41,968 nucleotides of DNA from Oscillospiraceae bacterium. Lineage in GTDB: Bacteria; Bacillota; Clostridia; Oscillospirales; Oscillospiraceae. Under the pieces are notes generated by a model, which was not told the DNA's origin, made no database searches, and was given only the letters and a program-made list of their open reading frames with translations. A program made the translations under genes and the position numbers. How positions within the stretch are numbered: the first letter of the stretch is position 1; each line of letters opens with the position of its first letter. This document shows positions 8,705 to 18,680 of the stretch, piece after piece. The stretch covers positions 1 to 41,968 of the forward strand of contig JAFSJZ010000049.1 in assembly GCA_017449185.1 (NCBI GenBank). The letters are read 5' to 3'.

Positions 8705-9709
8705 TTTCAGTTCTGATCCTCATATAGTCGATGTTGGCTTTGATGTCCTCGACGACGTCCGCTTCGACGAAGGCCTTCGCCTGGCGGATGGCCGCGAAGA
8801 AGCTGCCTGCGTCGGACGAGCCGTGGGCCTTGATGACCGGACGGGAAATCCCGACCAGCGCGGTGCCGCCCACCTCGTTGACATCCAGCGACTTTTTCAT
8901 TTCCTTGAGATCGTTCTTCAGCACGGCGGCGGCAAGCTTGTTTTTTCCGCTCTTGTAGAACACGCCCTTGAGCGCTCCCATCATGTACTTGATCACGCCC
9001 TCGGCGCCCTTTAGGAGCACGTTGCCGGTGAAGCCGTCTGTCACGACGACGTCTGCCTGTCCCTCGAACACGCCGGTGCCCTCGATATTGCCGACAAAGT
9101 TGATCCTTCCCTGCTCAGCGGCCTCACGCAGCAGCGCAAAGGCCTGATGCTGCAGCTCGCCGCCCTTGGTATCCTCGGTGCCGACATTGAGAAGCCCCAC
9201 GCGCGGATTCTCGCAGCCGAGCATCTTTTTGGCGTAGTAGCTGCCCATATAGGCGAACTGCAGCAGATATTCGGCCGTGCACTCGACGTTCGCGCCGCAG
9301 TCGATGAGCATGACGCCTCTCTCGCCCGCGGGCAGCACTGGCGCAAGCGCCGCGCGGCGGATACCGCGGATGCGCTTGACGGTCAGCGTCGCGCCGGTGA
9401 GAAGCGCACCGGTGGAGCCGGCCGAAACGACCGCGTCTCCCTTTCCCTGGCTGAGCATCGTGAGCGCCACGGCCATGGATGAATCCATTTTGCGGCGCGT
9501 AGCCGTGCTCGGGTCGTCCTCCATCGTGATGACCTCGCGCGCGTCGACGAGCTCGTAGTTCGACAGCTCCTCCCCTTCCAGGCAGGCCTTGACTTCCTCG
9601 ATCCTGCCGACGAGGGTGATGTCGACGCCGAGTTCCTTTCTTGCACGGACGGCGCCCTTGACGATCTCCTGCGGGGCCCTGTCCCCGCCCATGGCATCCA
9701 CAATGATCC

Positions 9710-9713
<4 letters not shown>
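8688..9713 (-). CDS. plsX: Phosphate acyltransferase PlsX
   Basis: A 341-residue enzyme that makes acyl-phosphate from acyl-ACP, the first step of phospholipid synthesis in the PlsX/PlsY route. The N-terminus MRIIVDAMGGDRAPQEIVKGA is diagnostic. Other family segments are VSAGSTGALL, RIRGIRRAALAPVLP, DCGANVECTAEYLLQFA, LLNVGTEDTKGG and VVTDGFTGNVLLKGAEG. It overlaps trmFO by 4 bases (ATGA type) and rnc by 17. The fab genes and acpP that often follow plsX are absent here. Confidence 0.97.
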
Positions 9714-11023
<1,310 letters not shown>

Positions 11024-11025
11024 TT

Positions 11026-13275
11026 TTATTCCTCAGTCTTTTTCGCGGCTTTCTTTGCCGTTGTTTTCTTCGCCGTTGTTTTCTTTTCTGCGGATCCGGA
11101 GGAAGCTTTCGACGCGCTCTTTTTCGGGGCCGTCTTCTTCTCGCCGGTCTTTTTTGCGGGTGCCTTCTTCTTATAGCTCCGCTTCTCCTCGGGCACGAAG
11201 TTCGGGCACTCCTGGTTGATGCAGAAGGATTTCAGCGGCCCGCGGCCCGCGTGCTTGAACATGGTTTTGCCGCAGCTCGGGCAGACGTCCTTGGTCGGCA
11301 CGTCCCAGGTGATGAAGCCGCAGTCGGTGCCTCTCTCGCAGGCGTAGAAGACGTAGCCCTTTTTGCTGGTGCGCTTGAGGATCTTTCCGCCGCACTTGGG
11401 GCATTTGCCCGGCATCTCCGTCACGATGGGCTTGGTAAAGGTACACTCCGGGAAGCCGGGGCAGGCCAGGAAGGGGCCGAAGCGGCCTTTTTTGATGACC
11501 ATCTTCCGGCCGCAGACCTCGCAGATCTCGTCGCTCTCGATGTCGGGCACCTTGATGCGTACGCCGTCCATAGCCTGTTCGGCGGCGCTCATTTCCTTTT
11601 CAAAGCTCTCGTAAAACTCGCTGAGTACTTTTCTCCAGTCGGCCTTGCCGTTTTCGATCTCGTCAAGCTCGCTTTCCATTTTGTTGGTGAACTTCAGATC
11701 GACGATATCGCCGAAATGCTCCTTCATCAGGGCGGTCACGACCTCGCCGAGCGGGGTGGGACGGAGGTATTTCCCTTCCTTGAGGACGTAATCGCGCGAG
11801 GTGATGGCCGTGATCGTCGGCGCGTAGGTCGAGGGCCGTCCGATGCCCTTCTCCTCCATCGCACGGATGAGCGTGGCCTCCGTGTAGCGGGCGGGCGGCT
11901 GGGTAAACTGCTGCTGCGGCGTCATCTTTTCCAGATACACGCGCTCGCCCTCGTGCAGGGCGGGCAGCGGGCTTTCCGGTTCGCCGTTTTCCTCGTCGCG
12001 CGCCTCCTCGTACACGGCGGTGTAGCCGGGGAACTTCAGTTCGGAGTAGTTGGCGCGGAAGGTGTAGCCGGCGGAGTCGACCTCGACGGCGACGTTGTCG
12101 TAGACGGCGTTGGACATCTGGCTGGCCGTAAAGCGGCCCCAGATCAGACGGTAGAGCCGGTACTGCTCGCCTGTCAGATCCTTGCGCACCACGTCGGGCG
12201 AGAGCTCGACGTAGGTGGGACGAATGGCCTCGTGCGCGTCCTGCGCGCCGGCCTTGGTCTTATAGCGGCGGGGCGTGCCGGGATAGTACGCCTTGCCGTA
12301 GTGTTCGGTGATATAGCTGCGCGCCGCGGCAAGCGCCTCCTCGGAGAGGCGCAGCGAGTCGGTCCTCATATAGGTAATGAGGCCGATCGTGCCGTGGCCC
12401 GTGATCTCCACGCCCTCGTAGAGCTGCTGGGCGATGGACATCGTGCGCCGCGGCGTCATGGCCAGCCGGCGCGAGGCCTCCTGCTGCAGGGTGGAGGTAA
12501 TGAAGGGAGGGGCGGGACTTTTCTGTTTTTCACCGCGCTTGACCGAGCGGATCACAAAGGGCTCGTCCTGTGTCGCCTCGATCACGGTCCTGACTTCATC
12601 CTCGGTTTTGAGTTCTGTCTTCTTTTCGCCGCGGCCGTAGAAGCGCGCGGTGAATTTGCCGCTTCCTTCGGCGCAGTCGAGCAGCGCGTCGAGCAGCCAG
12701 AATTCTTCGCTGACGAAGCTGTTGATCTCCTCCTCACGGTCGACGACCATGCGGGCGGCGACAGACTGGACGCGTCCGGCAGAAAGACCGGCCTTGACCT
12801 TTTTCCACAGCAGGGGTGAGATCTTATAGCCCACGATCCTGTCGAGAACGCGGCGCGCCTGCTGGGCGTCCACGAGATCGTTGTCGATCGCGCGCGGATG
12901 CTCGATGCTCTCGTTCACGACCCGTTTCGTGATCTCGTTGAAGGTCACGCGGCGGGCCTTTTTATCATCGAGCTCCAGCAGTTCCTTGAGATGCCAGGAG
13001 ATCGCCTCGCCCTCGCGGTCGGGGTCGGTCGCGAGATAGACCGTGCCGGCCGACTTCGCATCTTTTTTCAACTCCGCGATCAGATCCTTTTTGTCCTTGA
13101 CCGGGATGTATTCGGGCTCAAAGCCGTTGTCTATATCCACGCCCAGCTTGCTCTTCGGCAGATCCCGCAGATGCCCCATGGACGCCTTTACCTTGTACTG
13201 TCCGCCGAGGTACTTCTCGATGGTCTTTGCCTTCGCCGGGGATTCGACGATCACAAGGTCTTTTCCTCTTGCCAT
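11026..13275 (-). CDS. topA: DNA topoisomerase I
   Basis: A 749-residue type IA topoisomerase that relaxes negative supercoils. The Toprim domain starts at LVIVESPAKAKTIEKYLG and includes ATDPDREGEAISWHL. The catalytic Tyr lies in GLITYMRTDS. Three C-terminal four-Cys zinc ribbons are visible (CEVCGRK...CPGFPEC, CPKCGG...CERGTDC, CPSCGK...CINQEC). After them comes a Lys/Ala-rich tail of about 50 residues with AKK/APKK repeats, probably extra DNA-binding charge. It follows dprA by 29 bp and lies 2 bp before trmFO. Confidence 0.97.
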   Translation of the reverse strand: MARGKDLVIVESPAKAKTIEKYLGGQYKVKASMGHLRDLPKSKLGVDIDNGFEPEYIPVKDKKDLIAELKKDAKSAGTVYLATDPDREGEAISWHLKELLELDDKKARRVTFNEITKRVVNESIEHPRAIDNDLVDAQQARRVLDRIVGYKISPLLWKKVKAGLSAGRVQSVAARMVVDREEEINSFVSEEFWLLDALLDCAEGSGKFTARFYGRGEKKTELKTEDEVRTVIEATQDEPFVIRSVKRGEKQKSPAPPFITSTLQQEASRRLAMTPRRTMSIAQQLYEGVEITGHGTIGLITYMRTDSLRLSEEALAAARSYITEHYGKAYYPGTPRRYKTKAGAQDAHEAIRPTYVELSPDVVRKDLTGEQYRLYRLIWGRFTASQMSNAVYDNVAVEVDSAGYTFRANYSELKFPGYTAVYEEARDEENGEPESPLPALHEGERVYLEKMTPQQQFTQPPARYTEATLIRAMEEKGIGRPSTYAPTITAITSRDYVLKEGKYLRPTPLGEVVTALMKEHFGDIVDLKFTNKMESELDEIENGKADWRKVLSEFYESFEKEMSAAEQAMDGVRIKVPDIESDEICEVCGRKMVIKKGRFGPFLACPGFPECTFTKPIVTEMPGKCPKCGGKILKRTSKKGYVFYACERGTDCGFITWDVPTKDVCPSCGKTMFKHAGRGPLKSFCINQECPNFVPEEKRSYKKKAPAKKTGEKKTAPKKSASKASSGSAEKKTTAKKTTAKKAAKKTEE

Positions 13276-13304
13276 TACCGTTCCTCACTTTGCCGATTTT
13301 GTAT

Positions 13305-14522
13305 TCAGCGGCGCTGTACATTCAGCGCCACCCGGTTGCCCGGTACGCGCCGGACAACGCCGCGGACGGTCATCACCGTAAGCTGCGTGAGCACCGTTGC
13401 CGCGCCGAGCCCAGTCCTTTCGACGATGTCGTCGATGTGCGTAGGCTCCTTGTCGATCGCGGAAACGATCTTCAGCTGCGTCTCGCTCAGGGAGGCGAGC
13501 TGATCACGTAAGTCAATATATTCCGCGCCATTTTTCTTGTCAATCTCTTTTTTGGCGTCCTCAGGGTTCTTTTCGGGACTGTCTCCGCGCGGCGGAAGAG
13601 CCGCGGCGGCAGATCTGTCCGCAGCCGGAACCGGCTCCGCGCTGCGTTTTACCTTATTCGGGTAGCGCGCGGCGAACTCACGCATCACGTCCCAGCCGCA
13701 GGTGACGGGCGTGGCCCCGTCCTTGAGGAGCTGGTTCGTTCCGCGGCAGCCGGAGGCGTCCGCGTTGCCGGGAACGGCGAAGATCTCGCGTCCCTGCTCG
13801 AGCGCCTCGGCGACGAAGAGCAGCGTACCGCTCTTTTCCGGCGCCTCGATCGCCACCGTACCGACCGAGAGGCCCGCGCTGATGCGGTTGCGGTCTCGGA
13901 AAAAGCTCTTGAGCGAGCGTGTGCCCGGGGCGTATTCGCTCACGAGCGCGCCGCGCTGACACACGTCATAGCTCAGCTCGCTCTCCTGCTGTTCGTGAGC
14001 GGTGCCGAGCACGCCGATGCACACGCCGTCCGCGTACAAGGCGCCCGTCGCGGCGGCCGCGTCGACGCCGTTGGTCAGACCGGAGACGACCATGCCGCCG
14101 CAGCGGCAGATCTCCCCGGCGATCTGTCGGGCCATTTTGATCCCATAAGGCGAGGCCGAGCGCGTGCCTACCACGGCGATGGCCGCCTCGTCGTCGAGCT
14201 GCGGGAGCCTGCCCTTGACGTAGAGCACGGGCGGCGGCGCCCAGATCGCCTTGAGGCGTTTGGGGTAGAGCGCGTCCTGCATCGTCACGACCGAAAGACC
14301 CTGCGCCTCGCAGTCGCCCAGGATCTCCGAGACGCGGCCGAGCTCTCTCTTTTCCAGCACAGCGGCCTCCGCCGGGCTGATTCCCTCGGTTGCAGCGAAG
14401 GAACCTGCGGGCGCGAAGAACGCGCTCTCCGCGTCGCCGAAGCGGCGGATCAGCTCCGCCCTGGCGCGCACGCTCACGCCCTCCGCAGAGGACAGCCAAA
14501 TCCAGTATTTCAATGCCGACAT
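13305..14522 (-). CDS. dprA: DNA-processing protein DprA
   Basis: A RecA-loading protein that protects incoming single-stranded DNA in transformation. It has 405 residues from ATG at 14522 (MSALKYWIWLSS), with GGAAAGAG 9 bases upstream; a longer frame to 14552 overlaps the previous gene. The Rossmann-like core shows VVGTRSASPYG, GMVVSGLTNGVDAAA, VSEYAPGTRSLKSFFRDRNRI and VAIEAPEKSGTL. Residues from about 340 form a winged-helix domain (LSETQLKIVSAID...THIDDIVERTG). It lies between the trmH-like gene (5-bp gap) and topA. The pilus-like operon at 27.4-32.9 kb makes competence a question, but dprA is also common in non-competent Firmicutes. Confidence 0.96.
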   Translation of the reverse strand: MSALKYWIWLSSAEGVSVRARAELIRRFGDAESAFFAPAGSFAATEGISPAEAAVLEKRELGRVSEILGDCEAQGLSVVTMQDALYPKRLKAIWAPPPVLYVKGRLPQLDDEAAIAVVGTRSASPYGIKMARQIAGEICRCGGMVVSGLTNGVDAAAATGALYADGVCIGVLGTAHEQQESELSYDVCQRGALVSEYAPGTRSLKSFFRDRNRISAGLSVGTVAIEAPEKSGTLLFVAEALEQGREIFAVPGNADASGCRGTNQLLKDGATPVTCGWDVMREFAARYPNKVKRSAEPVPAADRSAAAALPPRGDSPEKNPEDAKKEIDKKNGAEYIDLRDQLASLSETQLKIVSAIDKEPTHIDDIVERTGLGAATVLTQLTVMTVRGVVRRVPGNRVALNVQRR

Positions 14523-14527
14523 AGTTA

Positions 14528-15277
14528 TTATCTCTTTCCGCTCATTTCCCACATCAGAACCGAGGCCGCGACCGCCGCATTGAGCGATTCGCTTCCGGGC
14601 TCCATGGGGATGATGAGCTCGTCTGTGCAGAGCTTCAGCAGCTCACGGCTCAGGCCCCGGCCCTCGCTGCCGACAGCGACGGCCGAATGTGTTATGTCAA
14701 CTTCCCGCAGGTCCCGCGCCGTGTCGGACAGTGCCGCGCCGTAGAGTCTCAAGCCGCTGCGGCGCAGCCAGTCGGGCAGCTCCGAAAGCGTCAGGCAGAC
14801 GACGCGCTGGCGGAAGATCGCGCCCATTGTGGCGCGCACGGTCTTGGGATGGTAAAGGTCCGCGCAGTCTCCGCACAGCACCACTGCACCGACGCCAAAG
14901 GCGTTTGCCGTTCGCAGCACGGTGCCGACGTTGCCTGGATCCTGCACGTTTTCGAGCACGATCGCGTTTTCGACGCTTCCCTCTCCGCTCGCGCGTATGC
15001 GCACGGTAAAAAGCGGACCGGGGCTGCTCTTCATCGGAGATGCGTAATCGAAGAGCTCCGCCGGGGCGAGGTACTGGCGGGGACAGTCCGTCTCGCCGCC
15101 GGCGCCGCCCTCTTTCCAAAGGATGGAGACCAACTCCGCACCGCAGGCAGAGGCTTCGCCGAGCAGCTTGAGCCCATCGCAGACGAACTCGCCCTTCTCC
15201 CGACGGTAAGCGCCGTCGGAGGAGAGGGCGCGCAGATGCGCGATGTAGGCGTTTTTCCTTGAGGTGATTGTATCCAT
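14528..15277 (-). CDS. TrmH/SpoU family RNA 2'-O-methyltransferase
   Basis: A 249-residue SPOUT-fold methyltransferase. The N-terminal substrate-binding domain (FVCDGLKLLGEA) is followed by the knotted catalytic domain with motif 1 NVQDPGNVGTVLRTANAFG, motif 2 VAVGSEGRGLS and motif 3 IPMEPGSESLNAAVAASV. It probably methylates a ribose in 23S rRNA or tRNA; the exact site cannot be read from sequence. It is the first gene of the run to dprA and topA. The 21 bp upstream abut the inverted-repeat element at 15299-15639, so that element must supply or carry its promoter. Confidence 0.93.
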   Translation of the reverse strand: MDTITSRKNAYIAHLRALSSDGAYRREKGEFVCDGLKLLGEASACGAELVSILWKEGGAGGETDCPRQYLAPAELFDYASPMKSSPGPLFTVRIRASGEGSVENAIVLENVQDPGNVGTVLRTANAFGVGAVVLCGDCADLYHPKTVRATMGAIFRQRVVCLTLSELPDWLRRSGLRLYGAALSDTARDLREVDITHSAVAVGSEGRGLSRELLKLCTDELIIPMEPGSESLNAAVAASVLMWEMSGKR

Positions 15278-15453
15278 TCCGTACTCCCGACAGTCATGAT
15301 ACTATTCACTGATAAGAAGCTTCTTTAGATTTCCTGGCAAAAACGGCGTCAGGCAAGGCGCTTCCCGCAGAGCATAATGTCGTCCTCGCAAGCTTCGGTT
15401 CGTCTCGCTTCCTCGCAGGCTCGAAAGCTCGCTCACTTCGCTGCTCGTCCTCT

Positions 15454-15482
15454 CAAATTCAAAGCATCTCGCTTTGAATTTG
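15454..15482. repeat. Perfect 12-bp hairpin inside the MITE-like element
   Basis: The arms 15454-15465 (CAAATTCAAAGC) and 15471-15482 (GCTTTGAATTTG) are exact reverse complements around the loop ATCTC. It lies near the middle of the inverted-repeat element, so in single-stranded form the whole element could fold as one long stem capped by this hairpin. Confidence 0.85.
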
Positions 15483-15542
15483 GAAGGAAAACGAAAGGAG
15501 CGGATATGCAGCTTTTTCGGCTCTTCGGAACCGAAGAAGCGG

Positions 15543-15572
15543 AATAGAGCGAGTTTCGTTTGACGTTGTCAA
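15543..15572 (-). promoter_or_regulatory. Candidate promoter inside the MITE-like element, facing trmH
   Basis: On the minus strand a perfect TTGACA (15567-15572) is followed after 18 bases by TCTATT (15543-15548). The -10 matches only four of six consensus bases. It points toward the trmH-dprA-topA run, whose own upstream space is only 21 bp. Functional status is unproven. Confidence 0.35.
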
Positions 15573-15639
15573 GGGAAGCAACGCAGCATGGCGGCGTATT
15601 TGCCGGAAAGAATGGAAGGACATTATCAGTGGATAGTAT

Positions 15640-15698
15640 AAAAAAGGCCGACGCCCGGTCACTAATAAATTATATTAGCATAGGAGCATCGGCCTTTT
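15640..15698 (-). terminator. Intrinsic terminator of the 15733-16803 gene
   Basis: On the minus strand, downstream of the membrane-protein stop codon, AAAAGGCCGATGCTCC pairs with GGGCGTCGGCCTTTTTT, giving a stem of about 11-12 bp with two wobble pairs and a T-run. The long loop contains its own small stem, CTAATA/TATTAG. It ends exactly where the inverted-repeat element begins. Confidence 0.75.
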
Positions 15699-15732
15699 CA
15701 ATATTAAATTTATATCTTCCGTTTTCGAGCCG

Positions 15733-16803
15733 TCATTTGCTGTGTTTTTTCTCCCAGCGCCTGCGGGCGCGGACGCGTACGGCCTCTTCGGCCTTCTCCT
15801 TTGCTTTGGGCAGCACGGTCTCTTCAAGAGCCGTTCGGCCGCGAACAAGCAGACGGATCAGTTCGACGACAGCGGTAATCGCAGCGGGCAGCAGCAGCGC
15901 GAGAGCGGCTATGGCCAGCGTGGCACACTCGTTTTCCGCGATGCGCGCGGCGTTTTCCCAATAGGGATAGCTCACCGTACCGCCGTGTGAAGCGCGCCGG
16001 GGGAGGTCCCGCGCGAGAGCGAGCAGACGCTCGAGATCGAAGCGTCCGGTGTTGACGACCATCTCTCCTTCACCGAGTGGGAATTTGTCTCCCACCAGTT
16101 GGGCGGCATAGCCTTTGACCGTCTCGGGCAGAACGACCTCATAGCAGCCGATCCCGTTCTCGCCGCTGAGCGCGCAATAGGCGTCGTAGCTCATGAACAG
16201 GCCTTTTCCGTCGGAACTAGCGCGGCGGCTGGCAGAGTCCGACTCACGCTCGACCACACCGCCGATGACAAACTCGACGCCGCCTATCTGCACGGTCATG
16301 CCCGTGAGGGCGGTCCCGCCGAAAAGCTCCCAGGCCAGCGCCTCGTCAAGCAGCACACGGTCGGTCGAGAAGTCGTTCTCGGAGAGATACGTACCGTCGA
16401 GGAGACGGAGCGGATGAAATTCAAAGAACTGCCCGCCGACAGCCAAAACCGGCGCGTCTGTGGTGGTCTTTTCGCCGGTGATCTTCAGTTTTCCCTCGCA
16501 GCTCCAGGCGTCGATGAAGGGATAGAGCCCCTCGCTCCACTCATAGCCCGCGGCCGTCAGTCCGTCGAGGACGGCGTAGCGGAAGCTGTAGATCCCGCCG
16601 AGGTCCACGGACGAGTTTCGAGGCAGGAAGCAGCTGACCTGACTGTATGCCTGCGTGCTTTCGCCCTGCCAGCGCTCTGCCTCCCGCTGACTCAGCAGCC
16701 GGCCGGAGATCACGCGCAGGGCCGCGCCGCAGCCAATGGCCGCAAGCAGCAGCACCGCGCAGACGACGTACCATATTTTCTTTCCGAGGCCGACGCTTTT
16801 CAT
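15733..16803 (-). CDS. Membrane protein with MacB periplasmic-core-like domain
   Basis: A 356-residue protein with a transmembrane segment at about residues 10-29, a large extracytoplasmic region, and a second segment near residues 300-325, followed by a strongly basic tail. The middle resembles the MacB_PCD domain of MacB/FtsX-type ABC permeases: a Leu/Gly-rich DGTYLSENDF stretch, VLLDEALAWELFGG, then MTVQIGGVEFVIGGVVE. Only one C-terminal span is seen instead of the usual three plus, so it is not a complete FtsX permease. It starts 1 base after the membrane-fusion protein gene ends, so the two are probably translated together. No ABC ATPase is adjacent. Function is inferred from fold resemblance and neighbour. 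Confidence 0.65.
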   Translation of the reverse strand: MKSVGLGKKIWYVVCAVLLLAAIGCGAALRVISGRLLSQREAERWQGESTQAYSQVSCFLPRNSSVDLGGIYSFRYAVLDGLTAAGYEWSEGLYPFIDAWSCEGKLKITGEKTTTDAPVLAVGGQFFEFHPLRLLDGTYLSENDFSTDRVLLDEALAWELFGGTALTGMTVQIGGVEFVIGGVVERESDSASRRASSDGKGLFMSYDAYCALSGENGIGCYEVVLPETVKGYAAQLVGDKFPLGEGEMVVNTGRFDLERLLALARDLPRRASHGGTVSYPYWENAARIAENECATLAIAALALLLPAAITAVVELIRLLVRGRTALEETVLPKAKEKAEEAVRVRARRRWEKKHSK

Positions 16804-16804
16804 A

Positions 16805-18553
16805 TCAGCCCTCGTTCAGACGCACCTGATCACCGCTCTTGATCGGGGCGCTGGCGGTGGTGATGACGTAGTCGCCGTAATTCAGGGCGCCCGTCACGGC
16901 GGAATTGTTGTCGTCGGAGGCAATGACCTCGACGTTCGCACGCCGCGCAAAATAGCGGTTGCCCAGCGCGGAGTTCTTCGCCTGGATGACATAGACGAAC
17001 TTTCCGTTGGAGTCGGTACGGATCGCGCTGTTGGGCACGACGAGGTCGTAGTTCTGGCTGCGTTCGCCGATGGAGAGCGTCAGCTGCGAACCCGCGGAGA
17101 CGTCGCCCGTGACCTCAAACTCCAGCAGCTTGTTGGTCTGCGGATTCTTCGGATCCGGCTTGATGGCCGTAAGGGTCGCGTCGATCTTGCTGCCCCAGTA
17201 ATAGCTCGACACCGTGGCGGGATCGCCGAGGTGCAGACGGCGAGCCTGGTCGGTCGTAACGGAAAAGCTGAGCGTGTAGCCCAGATCCGGCACCTCGATC
17301 GTGGCGAGGACCTCGTCCTTGGAGGCGGTCTTGCCTGCCGTGACGGCGACGGAGCTGACCGTGCCGGAGACGTTGGCGGTGATCCGGTTGTCGCTGCCGC
17401 CGCTCAGTTCGTCGAGCTTCGCCTGCGCCTTGTCGATCTGATACTGCAGATCCTGCAGGCTCAGGCCCGTCAGCGCGGCCTGCTTGTTGTAATCCTCGGC
17501 GTTCTCGCGCAGGGCTTTGAGCGCGGCCTCGGCAGCCTGACGCTCGGCCACGGCGGCGTTGTACGTCTCGGAGAACATGGATGAAAAAGCGTCGTACTGG
17601 GTCTGGGCACTGTTGCAGCGCTCCATCGCCTCAAGCTGCGCATTCACGGCGTCGATCAGATTGTCGCTTCCGTCCGAGAGATATTCCTCCACGCTGTCGA
17701 AAAAGAGATCGAGCTCGTTAAAGGGCAGCGCCACCTCGCCGATCGACAGCAGCGCGCTCCCGTCGGCGCTCAGGGAAAATTCCGTCAGCTTGTTCTTCGC
17801 GGCCTGGACTCTGTCATAGGCAACCGCCACTGAGTTCACGCTGCCGTCCGTCGCAGCGACGGCTTCCCGCGCGCTGTTCAGAGAATACTGCGCGTCGCTC
17901 AGCTTGAGCATGCTGTCCGCGCCCGCGCCGTTGTTTGTGCAGACCATGATAAAATCAACGTAGCGGCTGATCAGATTATCGAGGCTCTGCAGCGCGGTCT
18001 CATTGGCGAGCCTGTAGTTCAGCTCTGCGGAGGCAAGCTTTTCCTTTGCGGCGTTGAGCGCGGTGAGGGAGTTTTGAAAATCCACGTTCCCGTTGAGCTC
18101 GGCGAAGGCCGCGGCCTCCGCCGCGGCGGCGTTTTCATAGCGCGTCTGCGCGCTCGCGAGCTTGCCGGAATAGTTCGTCGCGCCGGCCAGCGTCTGCTGA
18201 TAGTTCAGCTTGAGCTGACGCAGCTGCTCCTGCGCGGCCTCGATCTCGCTGCTGTCGCCCTCTCCGAGAACGAAGAGCACGTCGCCCGGCTCCACCTTTT
18301 GGCCGGACTTGATCATCACGGCGCGGATCTCGCGCGTCTCAGCGGCCTTGACCTCGTAGACGCCCTGCGACTCCACCGTGCCGCTCCCGCGCACCTTGGC
18401 ATTGATGCTGTTCGACTGGACGTATGCCGTCGCCACCTCAGGCAGGCTGCGGTTCATGATGGTGTTGGAGAAAAAGGTCAGCACCAGGAGTACCGCGAGA
18501 AAGATGATCGCGGCGTTTTTGACCCATTCTCTGTTTTTCGCTTTCGTTTCCAT
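16805..18553 (-). CDS. Membrane-fusion protein (HlyD/MacA-like efflux adaptor)
   Basis: An adaptor of about 582 residues. A membrane anchor (AAIIFLAVLLVLTFFSNTIM) near residue 20 precedes the first half of a lipoyl-like domain (GSGTVESQGVYEVKA...SGQKVEPGDVLFVLGEG). A long Ala/Gln-rich helical region of over 250 residues follows, then the second half (ANVSGTVSSVAVTAGKTASKDEVLATIE) and beta-barrel segments to the C-terminus. This is the layout of MacA/HlyD proteins. I use ATG 18553 (METKAKNREW); a GTG at 18565 is equally open. It is followed directly by the MacB-core-like protein. No ATPase or permease completes the exporter here. Confidence 0.85.
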   Translation of the reverse strand: METKAKNREWVKNAAIIFLAVLLVLTFFSNTIMNRSLPEVATAYVQSNSINAKVRGSGTVESQGVYEVKAAETREIRAVMIKSGQKVEPGDVLFVLGEGDSSEIEAAQEQLRQLKLNYQQTLAGATNYSGKLASAQTRYENAAAAEAAAFAELNGNVDFQNSLTALNAAKEKLASAELNYRLANETALQSLDNLISRYVDFIMVCTNNGAGADSMLKLSDAQYSLNSAREAVAATDGSVNSVAVAYDRVQAAKNKLTEFSLSADGSALLSIGEVALPFNELDLFFDSVEEYLSDGSDNLIDAVNAQLEAMERCNSAQTQYDAFSSMFSETYNAAVAERQAAEAALKALRENAEDYNKQAALTGLSLQDLQYQIDKAQAKLDELSGGSDNRITANVSGTVSSVAVTAGKTASKDEVLATIEVPDLGYTLSFSVTTDQARRLHLGDPATVSSYYWGSKIDATLTAIKPDPKNPQTNKLLEFEVTGDVSAGSQLTLSIGERSQNYDLVVPNSAIRTDSNGKFVYVIQAKNSALGNRYFARRANVEVIASDDNNSAVTGALNYGDYVITTASAPIKSGDQVRLNEG

Positions 18554-18619
18554 GAATGACGACACGCTCCGTTCGTGTGATGGGTGAAGGATAGAAGGTC
18601 GCTACCGATCTTGGCCTTG

Positions 18620-18660
18620 CTTCCCCCCTCGGGGGAAGTGGCGCGCAGCGCCGATAGGGG
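18620..18660. repeat. REP-like two-hairpin repeat, copy 2
   Basis: CTTCCCCC (18620-18627) pairs with GGGGGAAG (18631-18638) around CTC. It is followed by a GGCGC/GCGCC stem and the tail CGATAGGGG. This is the same order of parts as copy 1 at 2971-3022: purine/pyrimidine stem, short spacer, second stem, and an A-rich GGGG tail. Confidence 0.75.
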
Positions 18661-18680
18661 TTATCCGGTGTGCGTGAAAC

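Larger units (their letters stand above)
15299..15639. mobile_element. MITE-like element with long imperfect terminal inverted repeats
   Basis: A 341-bp non-coding stretch bounded by inverted repeats: 15299-15315 (ATACTATTCACTGATAA) and 15623-15639 (TTATCAGTGGATAGTAT) match at 16 of 17 positions. The match continues inward with gaps: both ends then contain TTCC-GGCAAA and later GCTTCCC, giving roughly 70 bp of imperfect terminal repeat. The ends carry TA, compatible with insertion at TA, but no longer target duplication is seen. Inside is a perfect 12-bp hairpin. No convincing gene lies in it. It separates the terminator of the membrane-protein gene from the trmH-dprA-topA run. Confidence 0.75.

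Noticed and set aside
11251..12819. A 522-codon open frame opposite topA
   Set aside because: topA is fully supported by motifs over this stretch. The antisense frame has no recognisable domain or ribosome site.
15299..15639. CRISPR array or integron attachment site
   Set aside because: There are no regularly spaced direct repeats and no cas or integrase gene. The structure is a single pair of inverted ends with a central hairpin.
15560..15964. A 134-codon plus-strand frame crossing the MITE-like element
   Set aside because: It runs through the inverted repeat, the terminator and the end of the opposite-strand gene, and has no coding features.
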